From Paramisgurnus dabryanus (taxonomy: Eukaryota > Chordata > Actinopteri > Cypriniformes > Cobitidae): a DNA stretch of 64,000 nt. Numbering within the stretch: the stretch's first letter is position 1; every line of letters starts with the position of its first letter. The notes beneath the pieces were generated by a model. It did not search any database, was not told the DNA's origin, and was given only the letters and a program-made list of their open reading frames with translations. Location of the stretch: the NCBI RefSeq assembly GCF_030506205.2, contig NC_133339.1, positions 5,427,801 through 5,491,800 of the forward strand. Reading direction: 5' to 3'. The translations under genes were made by a program, and so were the position numbers. Shown here one piece after another: positions 33,505 through 45,376 of this stretch.

Positions 33505-33999
33505 GATGCTGTGCTGCTAAGCGCTATGGGGAAATGTATTTATTGTTGACCAGCTGAATATAGTGTGTAAACACGTCAATGGAATTGACCCGGAGGTATA
33601 TAGCCTTGGTTGATGACGACATCACAGCAGATCCGATACGAGGCTATAAAATAGATGAACACCAGCTGTGTCATCAGATCTTTGGTTTGAAGACCAGTCC
33701 TGGGACATCTACTGTACGACAAGACAGAGCAGCATCTTGTTCCGCTTTTTCAGGGAACAAGGTTACACTCAAGTAAAATCTTATGGGTGTATGCGGAGAG
33801 GACCAGCCGCGCATCACAAACGCTCTGTAAGGAGGCACCCCTTACTAACAGTAGCAGCGGGGGATACCCCGTCTTGGAACAAATGGTTTAGACAGCAGCT
33901 TGAGATGTTGACTCGAGGACATGAGACCCTGGAGTGACATGAGCATCCAAGCTATAAAATCTTATGAATGTATGGGAAGAGGACCAGCCCGCCGCATCA

Positions 34000-35053
34000 C
34001 AAACGCTCTAGAAGGAGGCCCATTTAACTAAAGCAGTAGAAGTGGCTTCTCCCCTGGATGAGTGAGCTCTCAGACCTGCTGGCGAGACTTTAGGCAAGTG
34101 CCTCATAGGCAAGAGCAATGGCATCCCTAACCCAATGTGATATGGATTGCCTGGTGGCCGCAGCACCTCTGTTGTGGCCCCCAAAACAGACAAACAATTG
34201 CTGTGACTTACGCCACTGGCTAGTGCGGTGGACATAAGTCTGAAGAGCACGGACTGGACACAATCTGTGGTATAACTCCTGCTCCGGCGTGGCGAACGGC
34301 GGAGGGCAGAAAGTCTCAAGAATGACCAGATGTGCAGTCGAAAAGGAACCTTAGGCAGTTAATCAGGATAAGGATGCAAAATGACCTTCATCATTCCTGG
34401 GGCAAAATCTAGACAGGATGGCGCGACCGCCAGAGTCTGCATATCCCCAATTCTTTTTAAAGAAGTTATTGCCATTAGAAAAAACATCTTTAGTGTCAGA
34501 AGTCTATCAGACGCTGACTCTAGAGGCTCGAAGGGGTCTGAACCAGACCCTCAAGGACTATAGATAGGTCCCACGAAGGAATCTTAGTTCTTGCTGGAGG
34601 CCTCATCATTTTGCCCCACAAATAAAGTGAGTGAGCAGAGGATGCCTCCCGAGTGGCGCACCTGTCCACTAAAGCGTGGCAAGCCGAAAGAGCGGCCACA
34701 TAAACTCTGAGAGTGGATGGGCATAAGCCTGCTGACAGCTTTTCCTGCAGAAAACTCAGAACTGTAGCAATCTGGCAGTTTACAGGATCTGCATTATGTG
34801 TCGTGCACCATGCTTCAAAGACACCCCATTTAAAGGCATAATTCTTTCTAGTGGAAAGAGCCCTATCACTCAAAATAGTGTCAATAACATCAGGCGACAA
34901 ACCTGTATCCCTCAGTTGGTACCCTTCAGGAGCCAAAAATGGAGATTCCACAGGTCGGGCCTGAGATGCATTATCGTATGAGACAGAAGGCCCCTCCTCT
35001 CTGGACTCGCCCATGGCGAGCCGTTGAGGAGAGATATTATCTCTGAGAACCAT
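34000..35053 (-). pseudogene. DIRS tyrosine recombinase
   Basis: Open 35053-34520: LSDRALSTRKNYAFKWGVF and CQIATVLSFLQEKL (core-binding domain of DIRS/phage-type recombinases). A frameshift follows. The catalytic C-terminal part continues at about 34319-34008 with LRAHSSRGEATS, which holds the His-x-x-Arg pair. It integrates circular DNA by site-specific recombination in active DIRS elements. The tyrosine region could not be confirmed. Confidence 0.8.
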
Positions 35054-35488
35054 ACTCTATTCGGCCAACGCGGTGCTATCAGGAAGAGGCAAGAGCCTTG
35101 CTGGCGAACTCTGGCTAGAACCTGCGGGAGCAGCGCCACTGGAGGAAACCCATAAAGGCGTTTGTCCGGCCATGTGCGCTATTGTGTCCAGACCCAGGGG
35201 GGCTGGGGGACTCAGAGTGAAGTAAAGGAGACATTGCGCTATCTGAAAAGAGGCCAAGAGGTCCACTTTCTCTCTGTAAAATCAGGTCCATATCTGAGAC
35301 ACTATGTCTGGGTGGGGTTTCCATTTCCCAGTCGATAATGTCTGCCTGGACAGTAAATCTGCTCCTACATACAGGTTCCCCGGTATGTACACTGTTCTGA
35401 GTGACAGGGACTTGTCCTGAGCCCCGAGAAAAATCTGCCTCACTATCCTGTTCAAGTTGTGCGAGCACAGACCTCCCTGGTGACTTAT

Positions 35489-36481
35489 TTATGAGACTAT
35501 CGCTGTGTTGTCCACCAGCATTAGGACATGACAGCTTCTCACTTGGGGGAGAAAGTTTTTTAGGGCCAGAAATACAGCCGTCACCTCTAGGCAATTGATG
35601 TGCCAACCGAGCTGATGACCCTCCCATTCCCCTTGAGCTGGACAACCATCTAAGGTCGCACCCCAGCCCATCAGGGAGGCGTCTGTCATTAGCAGTCTGC
35701 GATGACAAGTTGCTCATAGCGTGGGACCCAAGGCAACAAACCGGGATCTTATCCACATAGTTAGTGTACGAAGCCTGCAGCGCGTCACTTTTAATGAAAC
35801 CCTCTGGCTCTGAGTCACAACTGAAACGGCCTTATATGCAACTGCCCCAAAGGAATCACCGTGGATGCTGATGCCTTGAGCCCTATTATCCTCTGATATT
35901 GTTTCACAGTGAGATCCTGGCCCAGCCTGACTCTGCTCAGGGTATGCTGAATGGTTGCAATTCGTGCGGGAGACAGATGTGCCCGCAAAGTAATCGAATC
36001 CCAGACTATCCCTAAATAAGTTGTTCTCTGGGCATGAGAAAGAACGCTTTTCTTGGTGTTGAGTCTCAACCCTAGAAAAAGTAGATGTGCTAACAAAATT
36101 ATTTTTTGTGTTGGAGCGCCACCTCTCGTGATTTTGCTAGTATTCGCCAATCGTCCATGTAATTTAAATGCGGATGCCCCGGAGTCTCAATGGAGCCAGT
36201 GCTGCATCCATACATTTTGTGTATGTGCGGGGTGATAAAGCTAGGCCAACTGTAAGAACCAGGAAGTATCTGCTGTAAAAGCCTGACCTTCTCTCTGGAA
36301 GGAGAAGTGCGGAGGACGACAAATAAATTGGATTATGTATCCTATGTGTACTGTGCTTATTACCCAAGTAGAAATGCCTGGCAGGAGTTTCCACACTGCC
36401 AGACTCTCTGATAATGGTATTCATTTTATTATTACCTCTTGGGGGAATGCTAAAAAACCCTGCACGGGGCATGTTTAACAT
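35489..36481 (-). pseudogene. DIRS reverse transcriptase and RNase H
   Basis: RT: ALSPRTYTKCMDAALAPLR (36240-36170). In another frame YMDDWRILAKSREVAL has the catalytic YMDD near 36150. Then come LGLRLNTKKSVLSHAQ and TYLGIVWDS. RNase H: MTDASLMGWGATLDG (first Asp), GWHINCLEVTAVFLAL (Glu) and VLMLVDNTAIVS (Asp), at 35689-35489. These motifs are the DIRS versions of RT and RNase H. Frames are broken at least twice. Confidence 0.82.
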
Positions 36482-36902
36482 AGAAGATAGGGGGCCTTTA
36501 ACATTACGCTGGAAAGCGCCGCCCCCCGCAAGCCCAGAGGCGGCGGAGGTGGAGAGGCTTCGTAAAGGCAGTGAGACGGAGCGATCTGATGTAGTATGAT
36601 ATGCTCCGCCCCGCCGGCGAGCCCTACTGTAAAGGGTGGAACCGTCAGGATTGTTTATTTTTATAAATTAAAGTGCTGAGGTCCGCCCTTGGGGCTGCTA
36701 AGTGTGACGAGTCGATCCCCAAGCTCTTCGCGAGGAAACACAGTTCGCTACGCTATCCTTTTTAATGTTCCTCGGCTTTGAAAGACCGGGAAGAGGTTGG
36801 TGACCGTGAGTGAGAGCCCCTCCCCTTGCGTGCGGCAAGGCAAAAACTGTGTGAATATTCCCTCATGCTTTTTTAACTTCAGTGAATTTCGTGACAACGG
36901 GG

Positions 36903-37935
36903 TCAACAAATAAACCCAATGGGGAAACGGGCATCTGAAAGAAAAGTTTCATCCTTCTCATTTATGCCTGACAGATTTAGCCATAAATGCCTCTCTGTGC
37001 TTATCAGAGCAGACATAGAATGGCCGATAGAACGAGCCGTTTCTTTAATGACACGGAGAGACAGATCTGTAGCCTTACGCAACTCGTCAAATGTCTCTTT
37101 GTTTATCGTCTCGCCTGCACTCAAATCCTTCAACAGATCAGCCTGGTATGCAGCGCAGCACCAGCCTGACCTGCGGCTTGATAAGCTTTGCCCACGAGAG
37201 CTGAAGTTATTTTACACGGTTTCGTGGGCAGGATAGGCTTCTTTAATGAGGATGCCAGAGCCAGGCGAGAGATAACTCGCGAGCGTCTTTTCCAACTGTG
37301 GCATTTCGGTATATCCGCGTGTCTTCGCACCCATGATAGTCGAATAAATTGATGCCGTGGGCATGAAAACACGCGATGAGTATGGTCTCTCCCATGATTT
37401 ATTTAATTCACCATGGAGATCCTCAAAGAAAGGGAGAGGCTCATGTTTCGTCCTCTCCCTTTTGTCACTAGAAAGAAACCTGTCCGCTAGTTTGTTTTGT
37501 TTTGGGTTCTCTGGCTCGTGAGGCCAGTCAATCTGCAACCTGGCCACCGCGCGTGTTACCACCATGAGAAGCTCCTCGACTGACTTTTGCGAAGAACGCT
37601 CGGAGGCTGGTTTATCAAACTCCGCAGAACCGAGAGAGATATCATCAACGTCATTATTATAATAACCGCCACATGAACCGAAGAAACACCGGAGTGCGCT
37701 TGGGAATCACGCGAAGAAATATATCTTAATTTGAGGGTGCAGTCAGAAAATAATCACGGCGAGCACGAAGCATTTTCATTGTGAATGATTCACAATGCTC
37801 GCACTCATCAGACTGTAAAGCCATGACCGCATGCTCCTCCCCCAAACACACAAAACAGTAAGTGTGTGTGTCATGCTTCGCCATGAAGCGAAAACAAATA
37901 CAGGACTTAGACTGCTCGTGACTCTTCTTACTCAT
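36903..37935 (-). pseudogene. DIRS gag-like region
   Basis: Fragments in three frames. 37935-37726 has a Cys-rich stretch (CFVCLGEEHAV, DECEHCESF). 37565-37212 contains DWPHEPENPKQNKLADRFLS and LPFFEDLHGELNKSW. 37133-36903 has helical sequence (RKATDLSLRVIKETARSIG). It lies upstream of RT in element orientation, as gag does. Confidence 0.65.
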
Positions 37936-38273
37936 GTTTTCCTTTAAACTTAAACTCTTTTAAAATCGGAAAGAGAGAAAATCTGCACTTTATCTTGTTG
38001 GAATCTAACTCCTAACAAAGATCTCAAGTGAAGTTCAAGAGAGATTTGCATTTCAGTGTAGCACACACACATTCAGTAGTTGGTCTGAAAATAAAAAGAC
38101 CTGATGACACAGCTGGTGCTCATCTATTATATAGCCTCGCATCGAGTGCGCTGTGATGTCGTCATCAACGGAGGCTATATACCTCCGGGTCAATTCCATT
38201 GACGTGTTTACACACTATATTCAGCTGGTCAACAATAAAGACGTTTCCCCATAGCGCTTAGCAGCGCAGCATC

Positions 38274-38591
38274 AAAGTAAAGCTTTTGATATGGAACAAA
38301 GTGTTTTAGCCAATAAACGACAAGAAGGAGGGAGAGGAGTTTGCTACGCTCCGTTAAATTTGACAACACTTCGACGTCACACAGATTCGCTTAGAGCGAA
38401 TTTAAGTTCAATGATGTCAGATCGTGTGGATGAGTAACCTACACTTGGAATAAAGCCATGAAAACATTAAGATAATAATTTGCTCTGGATAGATCTCTCT
38501 CCTCCCATTACAGTATGGCAAAGGTAAGCACTGCAGCTTTAACATTTGGACACTTGATAATTTATTTTTGTGTGAGATATCGCCACTGATA
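38274..38591. other. Flank, no recognised gene
   Basis: Contains a short stretch between acceptor-like CATTACAG and donor-like GTAAGC near 38510-38527, too short to call. Confidence 0.3.
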
Positions 38592-39530
38592 TACACTCAC
38601 CTAAAGGATTATTAGGAACACCTGTTCAATTTCTCATTAATGCAATTATCTAATCAACCAATCACATGGCAGTTGCTTCAATGCATTTAGGGGTGTGGTC
38701 CTGGGCCAGACAGGCCGGTCTGAGTATTTCACAATCTGCTCATACTGGGATTTTCATGCACAACCATTTCTAGGGTTTACAAAGACTGGTGTGAAAAGGG
38801 AAAAACATCCAGTATGCGGCAGTCCTGTGGGAGAAAATGCCTTGTTAATGCTAGAGGTCAGAGGAGAATGGGCCAACGGATTCAAGCTGATAAAAAAGCA
38901 ACTGAAATTACCACTCGTTACAACCGAGGTATGCAGCAAAGCATTTGTGAAGCCACAACACGCACAACCTTAAGGCAGATGGGCTACAACAGCAAAAGAC
39001 CCCACCGGGTACCACTCATCTCCACTACAAATATGAAAAAGAGGCTACAATTTGCACAAGCTCACCAAAATTGGACAGTTGAAGACTTGAAAAATGTTGC
39101 CTGGTCTGATGAGTCTCGATTTCTGTTGAGACATTCCGATGATAAGAGTCAGAATTTGGCATAAACATAATGAGAACATGGATCCATCATGCCTTTTAAC
39201 CATAGTGCAGGCTCCTGGTGGTGGTGTAATGGTGTGGGGGATGTTTTCTTGGCACACTTTAGGCCCCTTAGTGCCAATTGGGCATCAATTAAATGCCACG
39301 GCCTACCTGAGCATTGTTTCTGACCATGTCCATCCCTTTATGACCACCATGTACCCATCCTCTGATGGCTACTTTCAGCAGGATAATGCACCATGTCACA
39401 AACCTCAAATCATTTCAAATTGTTTTCTTGAACATGACAATGGGTTCATTGTACTAAAATGGCCCACACAGTTACCAGATCTCAACCCAATAGAGCATCT
39501 TTGGGATGTGGTGGAACGGAAGCGTCGTTG
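38592..39530 (+). pseudogene. Tc1-like transposon, 3' truncated
   Basis: Starts with the terminal repeat CACTCACCTAAAGGATTATT. The transposase has a helix-turn-helix part (NRGMQQSICEATTRTTLRQM), then AWSDESRFLLRHSD (first Asp), QQDNAPCHK (second Asp) and DLNPIEHLWD (Glu position of DDE). A one-base insertion (GATGATAAGAGTC) after RHSDD puts the halves in different frames. It is cut at VERK by the foldback element, so the C-terminus and 3' terminal repeat are lost. Confidence 0.88.
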
Positions 39531-39531
39531 G

Positions 39532-40908
39532 AGGAAACAATGTGAACACTTCTTGAATGTGTTAGCATTTAGCCTAGCCCCATTCATTCCTATGGCTTCA
39601 AACAAAAGTTTTATTTTGTGCCACCATACTTACTCATGTAACAGTCTTTAAATAGGGAAAACATGGAAGTCTTTGGTGGCTTCTAAATTCATCCCTGTTT
39701 GGAGCCATAGGAATGAATGCGGCTAGGCTAAATTCTAACATATTCACAAGGCGCTGTATAAAGATTAAGGGCACGCATTGAAAAAAGATAGGTATGTATT
39801 AATTTGTAAGTTGAGGTAAGAACATAGTAAAATATGTAAAAACGTTGTTTTTTTTTTTTGAGCCTTGAACATACTCCACATACATATAAGTATACTTTAG
39901 GTGTAAAGAAATAATAAACCCAAACTGAGAGTCTTTTAGTTAGACTTTTATTGTCAAATCTCCAGATTTGTTTTTGGGTTCCTTTCGGTCATATTTTTGA
40001 ATTATTTGTTTGCTCAGGGAGAAGGACATGTAGGACGAACATATCATGATTTTCTTAAAGCCCTGACTACATTCCGATTTGCATTCCAAGCAATGACAAC
40101 ATCTTATGCAGAGGCGGTTCTGGGATTTCATTCTTAAGTGGCTTAGCCTTCAGTGATGATGTGACAAAAGCATTGTGATGCATTTTTGTTAATTAGGACC
40201 AGTATTATTTGTGTATTAAATTCATATACATATATTACTCGCCTCAAAATGCATCACAATGCTTTTGTCACATCATCACTGAAGGCTAAGCCACTTAAGA
40301 ATGAAATCCCAGAACCGCCTCTGCTGAAGATGTTGTCATTGCTTGGAATGCAAATCGGAATGTAGTCAGGGCTTTAAGAAAATCACTTTGATATGTTCGT
40401 CCTACATGTCCTTCTCCCTGAGCAAACAAATAATTCAAAAATATGACCGAAAGGAACCCAAAAACAAATCTGGAGATTTGACAATAAAAGTCTAACGAAA
40501 AGACTCTCAATTTGGGTTTGTTATTTCTTTACACCTAAAGTATACTTATATGTATGTGGAGTATGTTCAAGGCTTAAAAGAAAAAAACAACGTTTTTACA
40601 TATTTTACTATGTTACCTCAACTTAGACGAATTAATACATACCTATCTTTTTTCAATGCGTGCCCTTAATCTTTATACAACGCCTTGTGAATATGTTAGC
40701 ATTTAGCCTAGCCGCATTCATTCCTATGGCTCCAAACAGGGATGAATTTAGAAGCCACCAAAGACTTCCATGTTTTCCCTATCTAAAGACTGTGACACGA
40801 GTAAGTATGGTGGCACAAAATAAAACTTTTGTTTGAAGCCATAGGAATGAATGGGGCTAGGCTAAATGCTAACACATTCAAGAAGTGTTCACATTGTTTC
40901 CTCATTCC
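39532..40908. mobile_element. Foldback element with arms of about 700 bp
   Basis: Ends GGAGGAAACAATGTGAAC (left) and GTTCACATTGTTTCCTC (right). The inner part of one arm also exists alone at 11090-11565. Each arm carries a smaller inverted pair (AGCCTAGCCCCATTCATTCC with its partner about 130 bp inward). Non-coding. Confidence 0.8.
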
Positions 40909-41069
40909 TTTTTGTTAGGGAACTACTTTCTTCCACCTCGGATTTGAAGGCCAGAATGACAGTTAACCCTTTCGGCTGTTTTGAATCTCATAACAACTCA
41001 ATAGCCGTTTCTTAATATTACAGTTTCTTGGTCACAAAGTGTAGTTTTAAGATCAGTTAAATCAAGAAT

Positions 41070-42184
41070 ATACAATCACCTAAATGATTATTAGGAACAC
41101 CATAATACTGTGTTTGACTCCTTTTCGCCTTCAAAACTGCCTAAATTCTACGTGGCATTGATTCAACAAGGTGCTGAAAGCATTCTTTAGAAATTTTGGC
41201 CCATATTGATAGGATAGCATCTTGCAGTTGATGGAGATTTGTGGGTTGCACATGCAGGACACGAAGCTTCCGTTCCACCACATCCCAAAGATGCTCTATT
41301 GGGTTGAGTTCTGGTGACTGTGGGGGCCATTTTAGTACAATGAACCCATTGTCATGTTCAAGAAAACAATTTGAAATGATTTGAGGTTTGTGACATGGTG
41401 CATTATCCTGCTGGAAGTAGCCATCAGAGGATGGGAACATGGTGGTCATAAAGGGATGGACATGGTCAGAAACAATGCTCAGGTAGGCCGTGACATTTAA
41501 TTGATGCCCAATTGGCACTAAGGGGCCTAAAGTGTGCCAAGAAAACATCCCCCACACCATTACACCACCACCAGCAGCCTGCACAATGGTAAAAAGGCAT
41601 GATGGATCCATGTTCTCATTCTGTTTATGCCAAATTCTGACTCTTATCATCGGAATGTCTCAACAGAAATCGAGACTCATCAGACCAGGCAACATTTTTC
41701 AAGTCTTCAACTGTCCAATTTTGGTGAGCTTGTGCAAATTGTAGCCTCTTTTTCATATTTGTAGTGGAGATTAGTGGTACCCGGTGGGGTCTTCTGCTGT
41801 TGTAGCCCATCTGCCTTAAGGTTGTGCGTGTTGTGGCTTCACAAATGCTTTGCTGCATACCTCGGTTGTAACAAGTGATTATTTCAGTTGCTCTTCTATC
41901 AGCTTGAATCAGTTGGCCCATTCTCCTCTGACCTCTAGCATTAACAAGGTATTTTCTCCCACAGGACTGCCGCATACTGGATGTTTTTCCCTTTTCACAC
42001 CAGTCTTTGTAAACCCTAGAAATGGTTGTGCATGAAAATCAGTATGAGCAGATTGTGAAATACTCAGACCGGCCTGTCTGGCCCAGGACCACACCCCTAA
42101 ATGCATTGAAGCAACTGCCATGTGATTGGTTGATTAGATAATTGCATTTATGAGAAATTGAACAGGTGTTCCTAATAATCCTTA
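41070..42184 (-). pseudogene. Tc1-like transposon, nearly full length, frameshifted
   Basis: Transposase from about 42060 to 41141: DNA-binding part to RHSDD, the same one-base insertion as in the left copy, then MIRVRIWHK. It continues through QQDNAPCHK, ELNPIEHLWD and a C-terminus ending VESMPRRI. The terminal repeat ATCACCTAAATGATTATT is at 41076; the other end is slightly shortened at 42184. The shared frameshift shows the two copies come from one inactive parent or arose by inverted duplication. Confidence 0.88.
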
Positions 42185-42372
42185 GGAACACCTGTTCAAA
42201 ATGAGTAGACTATTCCTTTAAATCAAATTTTGCATGCAAGTCATGTCAACATGTTACACTAGTTAATATTGGAAGTGGATCAGATTTTTTTTACAGTGTA
42301 CATTTCTAAAGCAATGATTAAATTAAATTACAAGTTGTCTTTCTAATTTTATGTCACATTAATTTTCATTCT

Positions 42373-44578
42373 CTATTCACCTTATTCCGCCACACCCCTT
42401 TTCAATTCTTCGGTCTTCCGCATTTTGTCAACCGACTTCCGCTGCTAATATGGCACAGTGCATTCGGTAGCTAGTTTGGTGGTTAGAAGATTGTTTGTAG
42501 TTCACTATAACTTTAGCGAAATGACAAATATCGCAACTGCTGTAAATGTTTTAAATTAGGAGCACAGAGAAAACTTCATACGACGCTCGGATAGTCTTAT
42601 AATGTCCCATCAATCGTCTCGTGGTTAGACGATATGAAGCAGCCGCGGCAAGTAACCTATTGGACATATTTAATTATCTCGTCGTGTCAGAAGGAGCAGC
42701 ATTGAAAATTATTAAAGTACTTATGCCTACAAATATTTACACAGTGATTTCTTCTTTTTTAAAGCAAATGTGCACCTTAGCCAGTCCAATAACTATTTCG
42801 TTTTTATGTGGTAATGTACCATGATAGAATTCATTTGCAAACTTGCCAACACTTATTCCTTCAAATCAGGAGACTTAAATCCTTTTAAGTGGAATCTACA
42901 AAGCTCACATATGGTTAAAGAAATTCCTTACAGATAATATCCGATCACACTGTAAAGGTTTAATATAAATGCATGACAGGTAACATCTGATCACATTGTA
43001 AATATTTTATATAACCGCACAACATCTGATCACATTGTAAAGGTGTAATATAAATGCATGACAGGTAATATCTGATCACATTGTAAAGGTTTAATATAAA
43101 TGCACAACAGATCACATTTAAATGTTTAATATCACTGCATGACATCTGATCACATATGAAGGTTTAATGTAACTTTACAACAGGTAAAATCAGGTCACAT
43201 TGTAAAGGTTTATAAAAATAACTATGGACTAAGAAACAACTAACTTTTCAGCAAGACCACCCTGCAATGAATTTAGACGCAGCTTTATCAGAGTCATCAG
43301 GAGCTGATCCCAAGTGTTTATCTGGAAGCTGTTGGTGTATGTACTGGTAAAGTGGCGACTGTGTAATGGATGCAATCTCAACCCTGTGTAAAGCTGACAA
43401 AGATGGTTGTTTCTCAGCAGAGATATGTACATTTGTGCCAGCTCAACACATGAAGCAGAAGCATTGAAGCAGTTTCTCAGACAGGGTTTACAGGACTAGG
43501 CCTTAATTATATTAGGACATTTTAGTTTTTACAGACAAACCACATCTTGTGACAAAACATTGGCACTCATATATGTTGAGGTATGTCAGTACAAGTTGTT
43601 TTTAAATTATCGAAGCTCAAATTAGCATTTAGCCTGGGACCAGCATAAGCCCTGTCTGGGAAACCGCAAGGTTGTTTTCCCATATCAGATGTAGGTTGCT
43701 TCAGGTTGAGTTGTGATTTTAAAGTGTAGTTGTGTTCAGAGACGGATGGATCCTCTCATTGTGTTTCTGCATCACAGTTTAGGAACATGTTGATTGTATA
43801 TCATCCTCACAGTTGTCCATTGCATCACTAAACATCATTGCATCTGTGAAAATAATATAACCATAAACATTTTTATGTTAGCATTTAAAATAAACTTGCA
43901 TCATGAGAATTAATATATAAATGGCACTACTTAAACAGAACAGTGTGTAAGAGAGAGATGCATTAAAAAGAGACAGTAACGTTATACACACAACCTCTAA
44001 CTTAAGTGTTAAATAATATGTTGTTTAATAGGTCATTATCATCAATATCTGAATGAGAAATTAACTGACCTTCTAGCATCTGAAATATCGGTAACTTGTA
44101 TGAATCACGTGAGCTACTGTAAGAATGTAATGTATTATAATATATTGTTGTCTTATCTTAAATATAAAAATATAGGTGGGCAATGAAAATCATTCAAAAT
44201 AATTGCATTTTATAAACTAACGTTACTGATCTTAAGTTTATTCGTAGAACGGACATCACAAATCTAACGTTAGGCAAAAGAGCACATTTAGCTAAGATAG
44301 CTTACCTGAAACTGACCACCTTTTCAACACCCGGCATGGCTTCAAGTTACCGGAACATCGTAGTCGAACCATTACTTGGGATTAGGGTGTTCCTCAGTCG
44401 GCTTCCCGTCCGTTAAAATTGGTAAGAAACAAACATAAAGGCGCTTGAGTGAGCTTTTTAAGTAGAACGCGTCGCCTTCAGCCACTGCCTCAGCTGCTCA
44501 TCATATGCAGCCGGAAGTACGTTGACAAAATGAGCGCAATGGCGCCGCCCTTGTTGTCGTGAAAAATAAGGTGAATAG
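42373..44578. mobile_element. Element with inverted ends CTATTCACCTTATT
   Basis: The left end CTATTCACCTTATT and right end AATAAGGTGAATAG are inverted. Further in, TTTTGTCAAC (42425) and GTTGACAAAA (44521) also mirror. No transposase frame was found, so it is a non-autonomous DNA element by inference. No target duplication was recognised. Confidence 0.6.
42925..43215. repeat. Degenerate tandem repeat, about 45-60 bp unit
   Basis: About six copies of a unit containing ATCTGATCACATTGTAAAGG and TTTAATATAAATGCATGACAGG. Each has the BclI-like palindrome TGATCA. Confidence 0.75.
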
Positions 44579-44699
44579 GTGCTGTAGCACATCCTAAAGA
44601 TCATCTGTTTTCAGAGTTCCTGTTGGGACAAAAGTAGCACTTGTTCCGTTTGTCCCGCTGCTATGGTGACTGCTTTCTCTGTGTTGCAGCATTTATTCA

Positions 44700-45194
44700 A
44701 ACATTTCTTAAAGCCATATTTAAGCTTTTCCACATCCTCCTCCTATGAATTCAACATTTTTAATTTATGCATAAAAACTGCTGGATTACTGTTACATTAT
44801 TTTGAGGAACTATATTATGCTAATTTCGTGTAATTTTCGTATTGTTCACACAGTTAAAACTATATTATAAAATGGACTGACAAAAGTTTTGAACATCTGA
44901 TTAAACAGAAATTTTTAATGAACATGCAAATCAAATATTTTTGCAAATAGAAAGGAAAAAATATGTGAAGTTACATATTTACAAGGACATAGTCGTGTAT
45001 ATTTACTAAAAACAAGAGTAATCAAAAATTTGGCATGCACTGTTGTTACTTTTGACACGCCTTTGTGTTACTCTCGTCTCTACTGACGGGATTTAGTTGC
45101 ATTCATTTGCAGCTTATGGTCAAAGTGAAAGTGGACAAAAAAGGAAACAGTAAGTAGTACAGCGCTCAAAATGTTAACAGCATCTGTGCGCTTT
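44700..45194. other. AT-rich spacer
   Basis: Nothing recognised; no coding frame. Confidence 0.35.
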
Positions 45195-45376
45195 TGTAAC
45201 GGAGTGACTTTCTAAAGGGCGGAACCGAAAGTGGTGGAGAGAATTCTGCCCGGACTATGATTCTCAAACACCAGTCACTTCCTCAAACTCTGGGCAACCC
45301 AAATTTGGGTTTTATTAACAGCAGGTGCGCAGATAAGCGTGGCGATTGTTGATTGGGCAATACAATGAAGTGGAGG
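45195..45376 (+). mobile_element. Older LTR of the long-LTR family, 5' part
   Basis: TGTAACGGAGTGACTTTC, GGGCGGAACCGAAAG and TGCCCGGAC follow the same layout as the start of the LTR at 45377. It is interrupted after GTGGAGG by that LTR and seems to continue at 47731 with CATATAAATA, its own TATA region. Confidence 0.6.

Larger units (their letters stand above)
33505..38273 (-). mobile_element. DIRS-type tyrosine-recombinase retrotransposon, decayed
   Basis: Inverted terminal repeats of about 179 bp (33505-33683 and 38095-38273) match closely, for example TTGTTGACCAGCTGAATATA and GTGTAAACACGTCAATGG. Between them on the minus strand lie gag-like sequence, reverse transcriptase, RNase H and a tyrosine recombinase, the DIRS1 order. 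There is no integrase and there are no direct LTRs. Several frameshifts mean it is inactive. Confidence 0.88.
38592..42184. repeat. Large imperfect palindrome (Tc1 / foldback / Tc1)
   Basis: The left arm is a Tc1 copy (+) then foldback arm to about 40240. The right arm is the foldback arm to about 40908, a 160-bp gap, then a Tc1 copy (-). The arms are highly similar in sequence. The centre (TACTCGCCTCAAAATGC at about 40240) has almost no spacer. Confidence 0.85.
42215..44700 (+). repeat. Interspersed repeat split by a 2.2-kb element
   Basis: 42215-42370 and 44610-44660 match 18945-19215 in order; the element 42373-44578 lies between them. Confidence 0.55.

Noticed and set aside
35115..35756. 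213-codon minus-strand ORF
   Set aside because: Lies in the DIRS pol region but is a different frame from the RNase H motifs at 35489-35689; no domain of its own seen.
42925..43215. Regular repeats considered as a CRISPR-like array
   Set aside because: Units are contiguous and degenerate with no unique spacers, and the genome is vertebrate.
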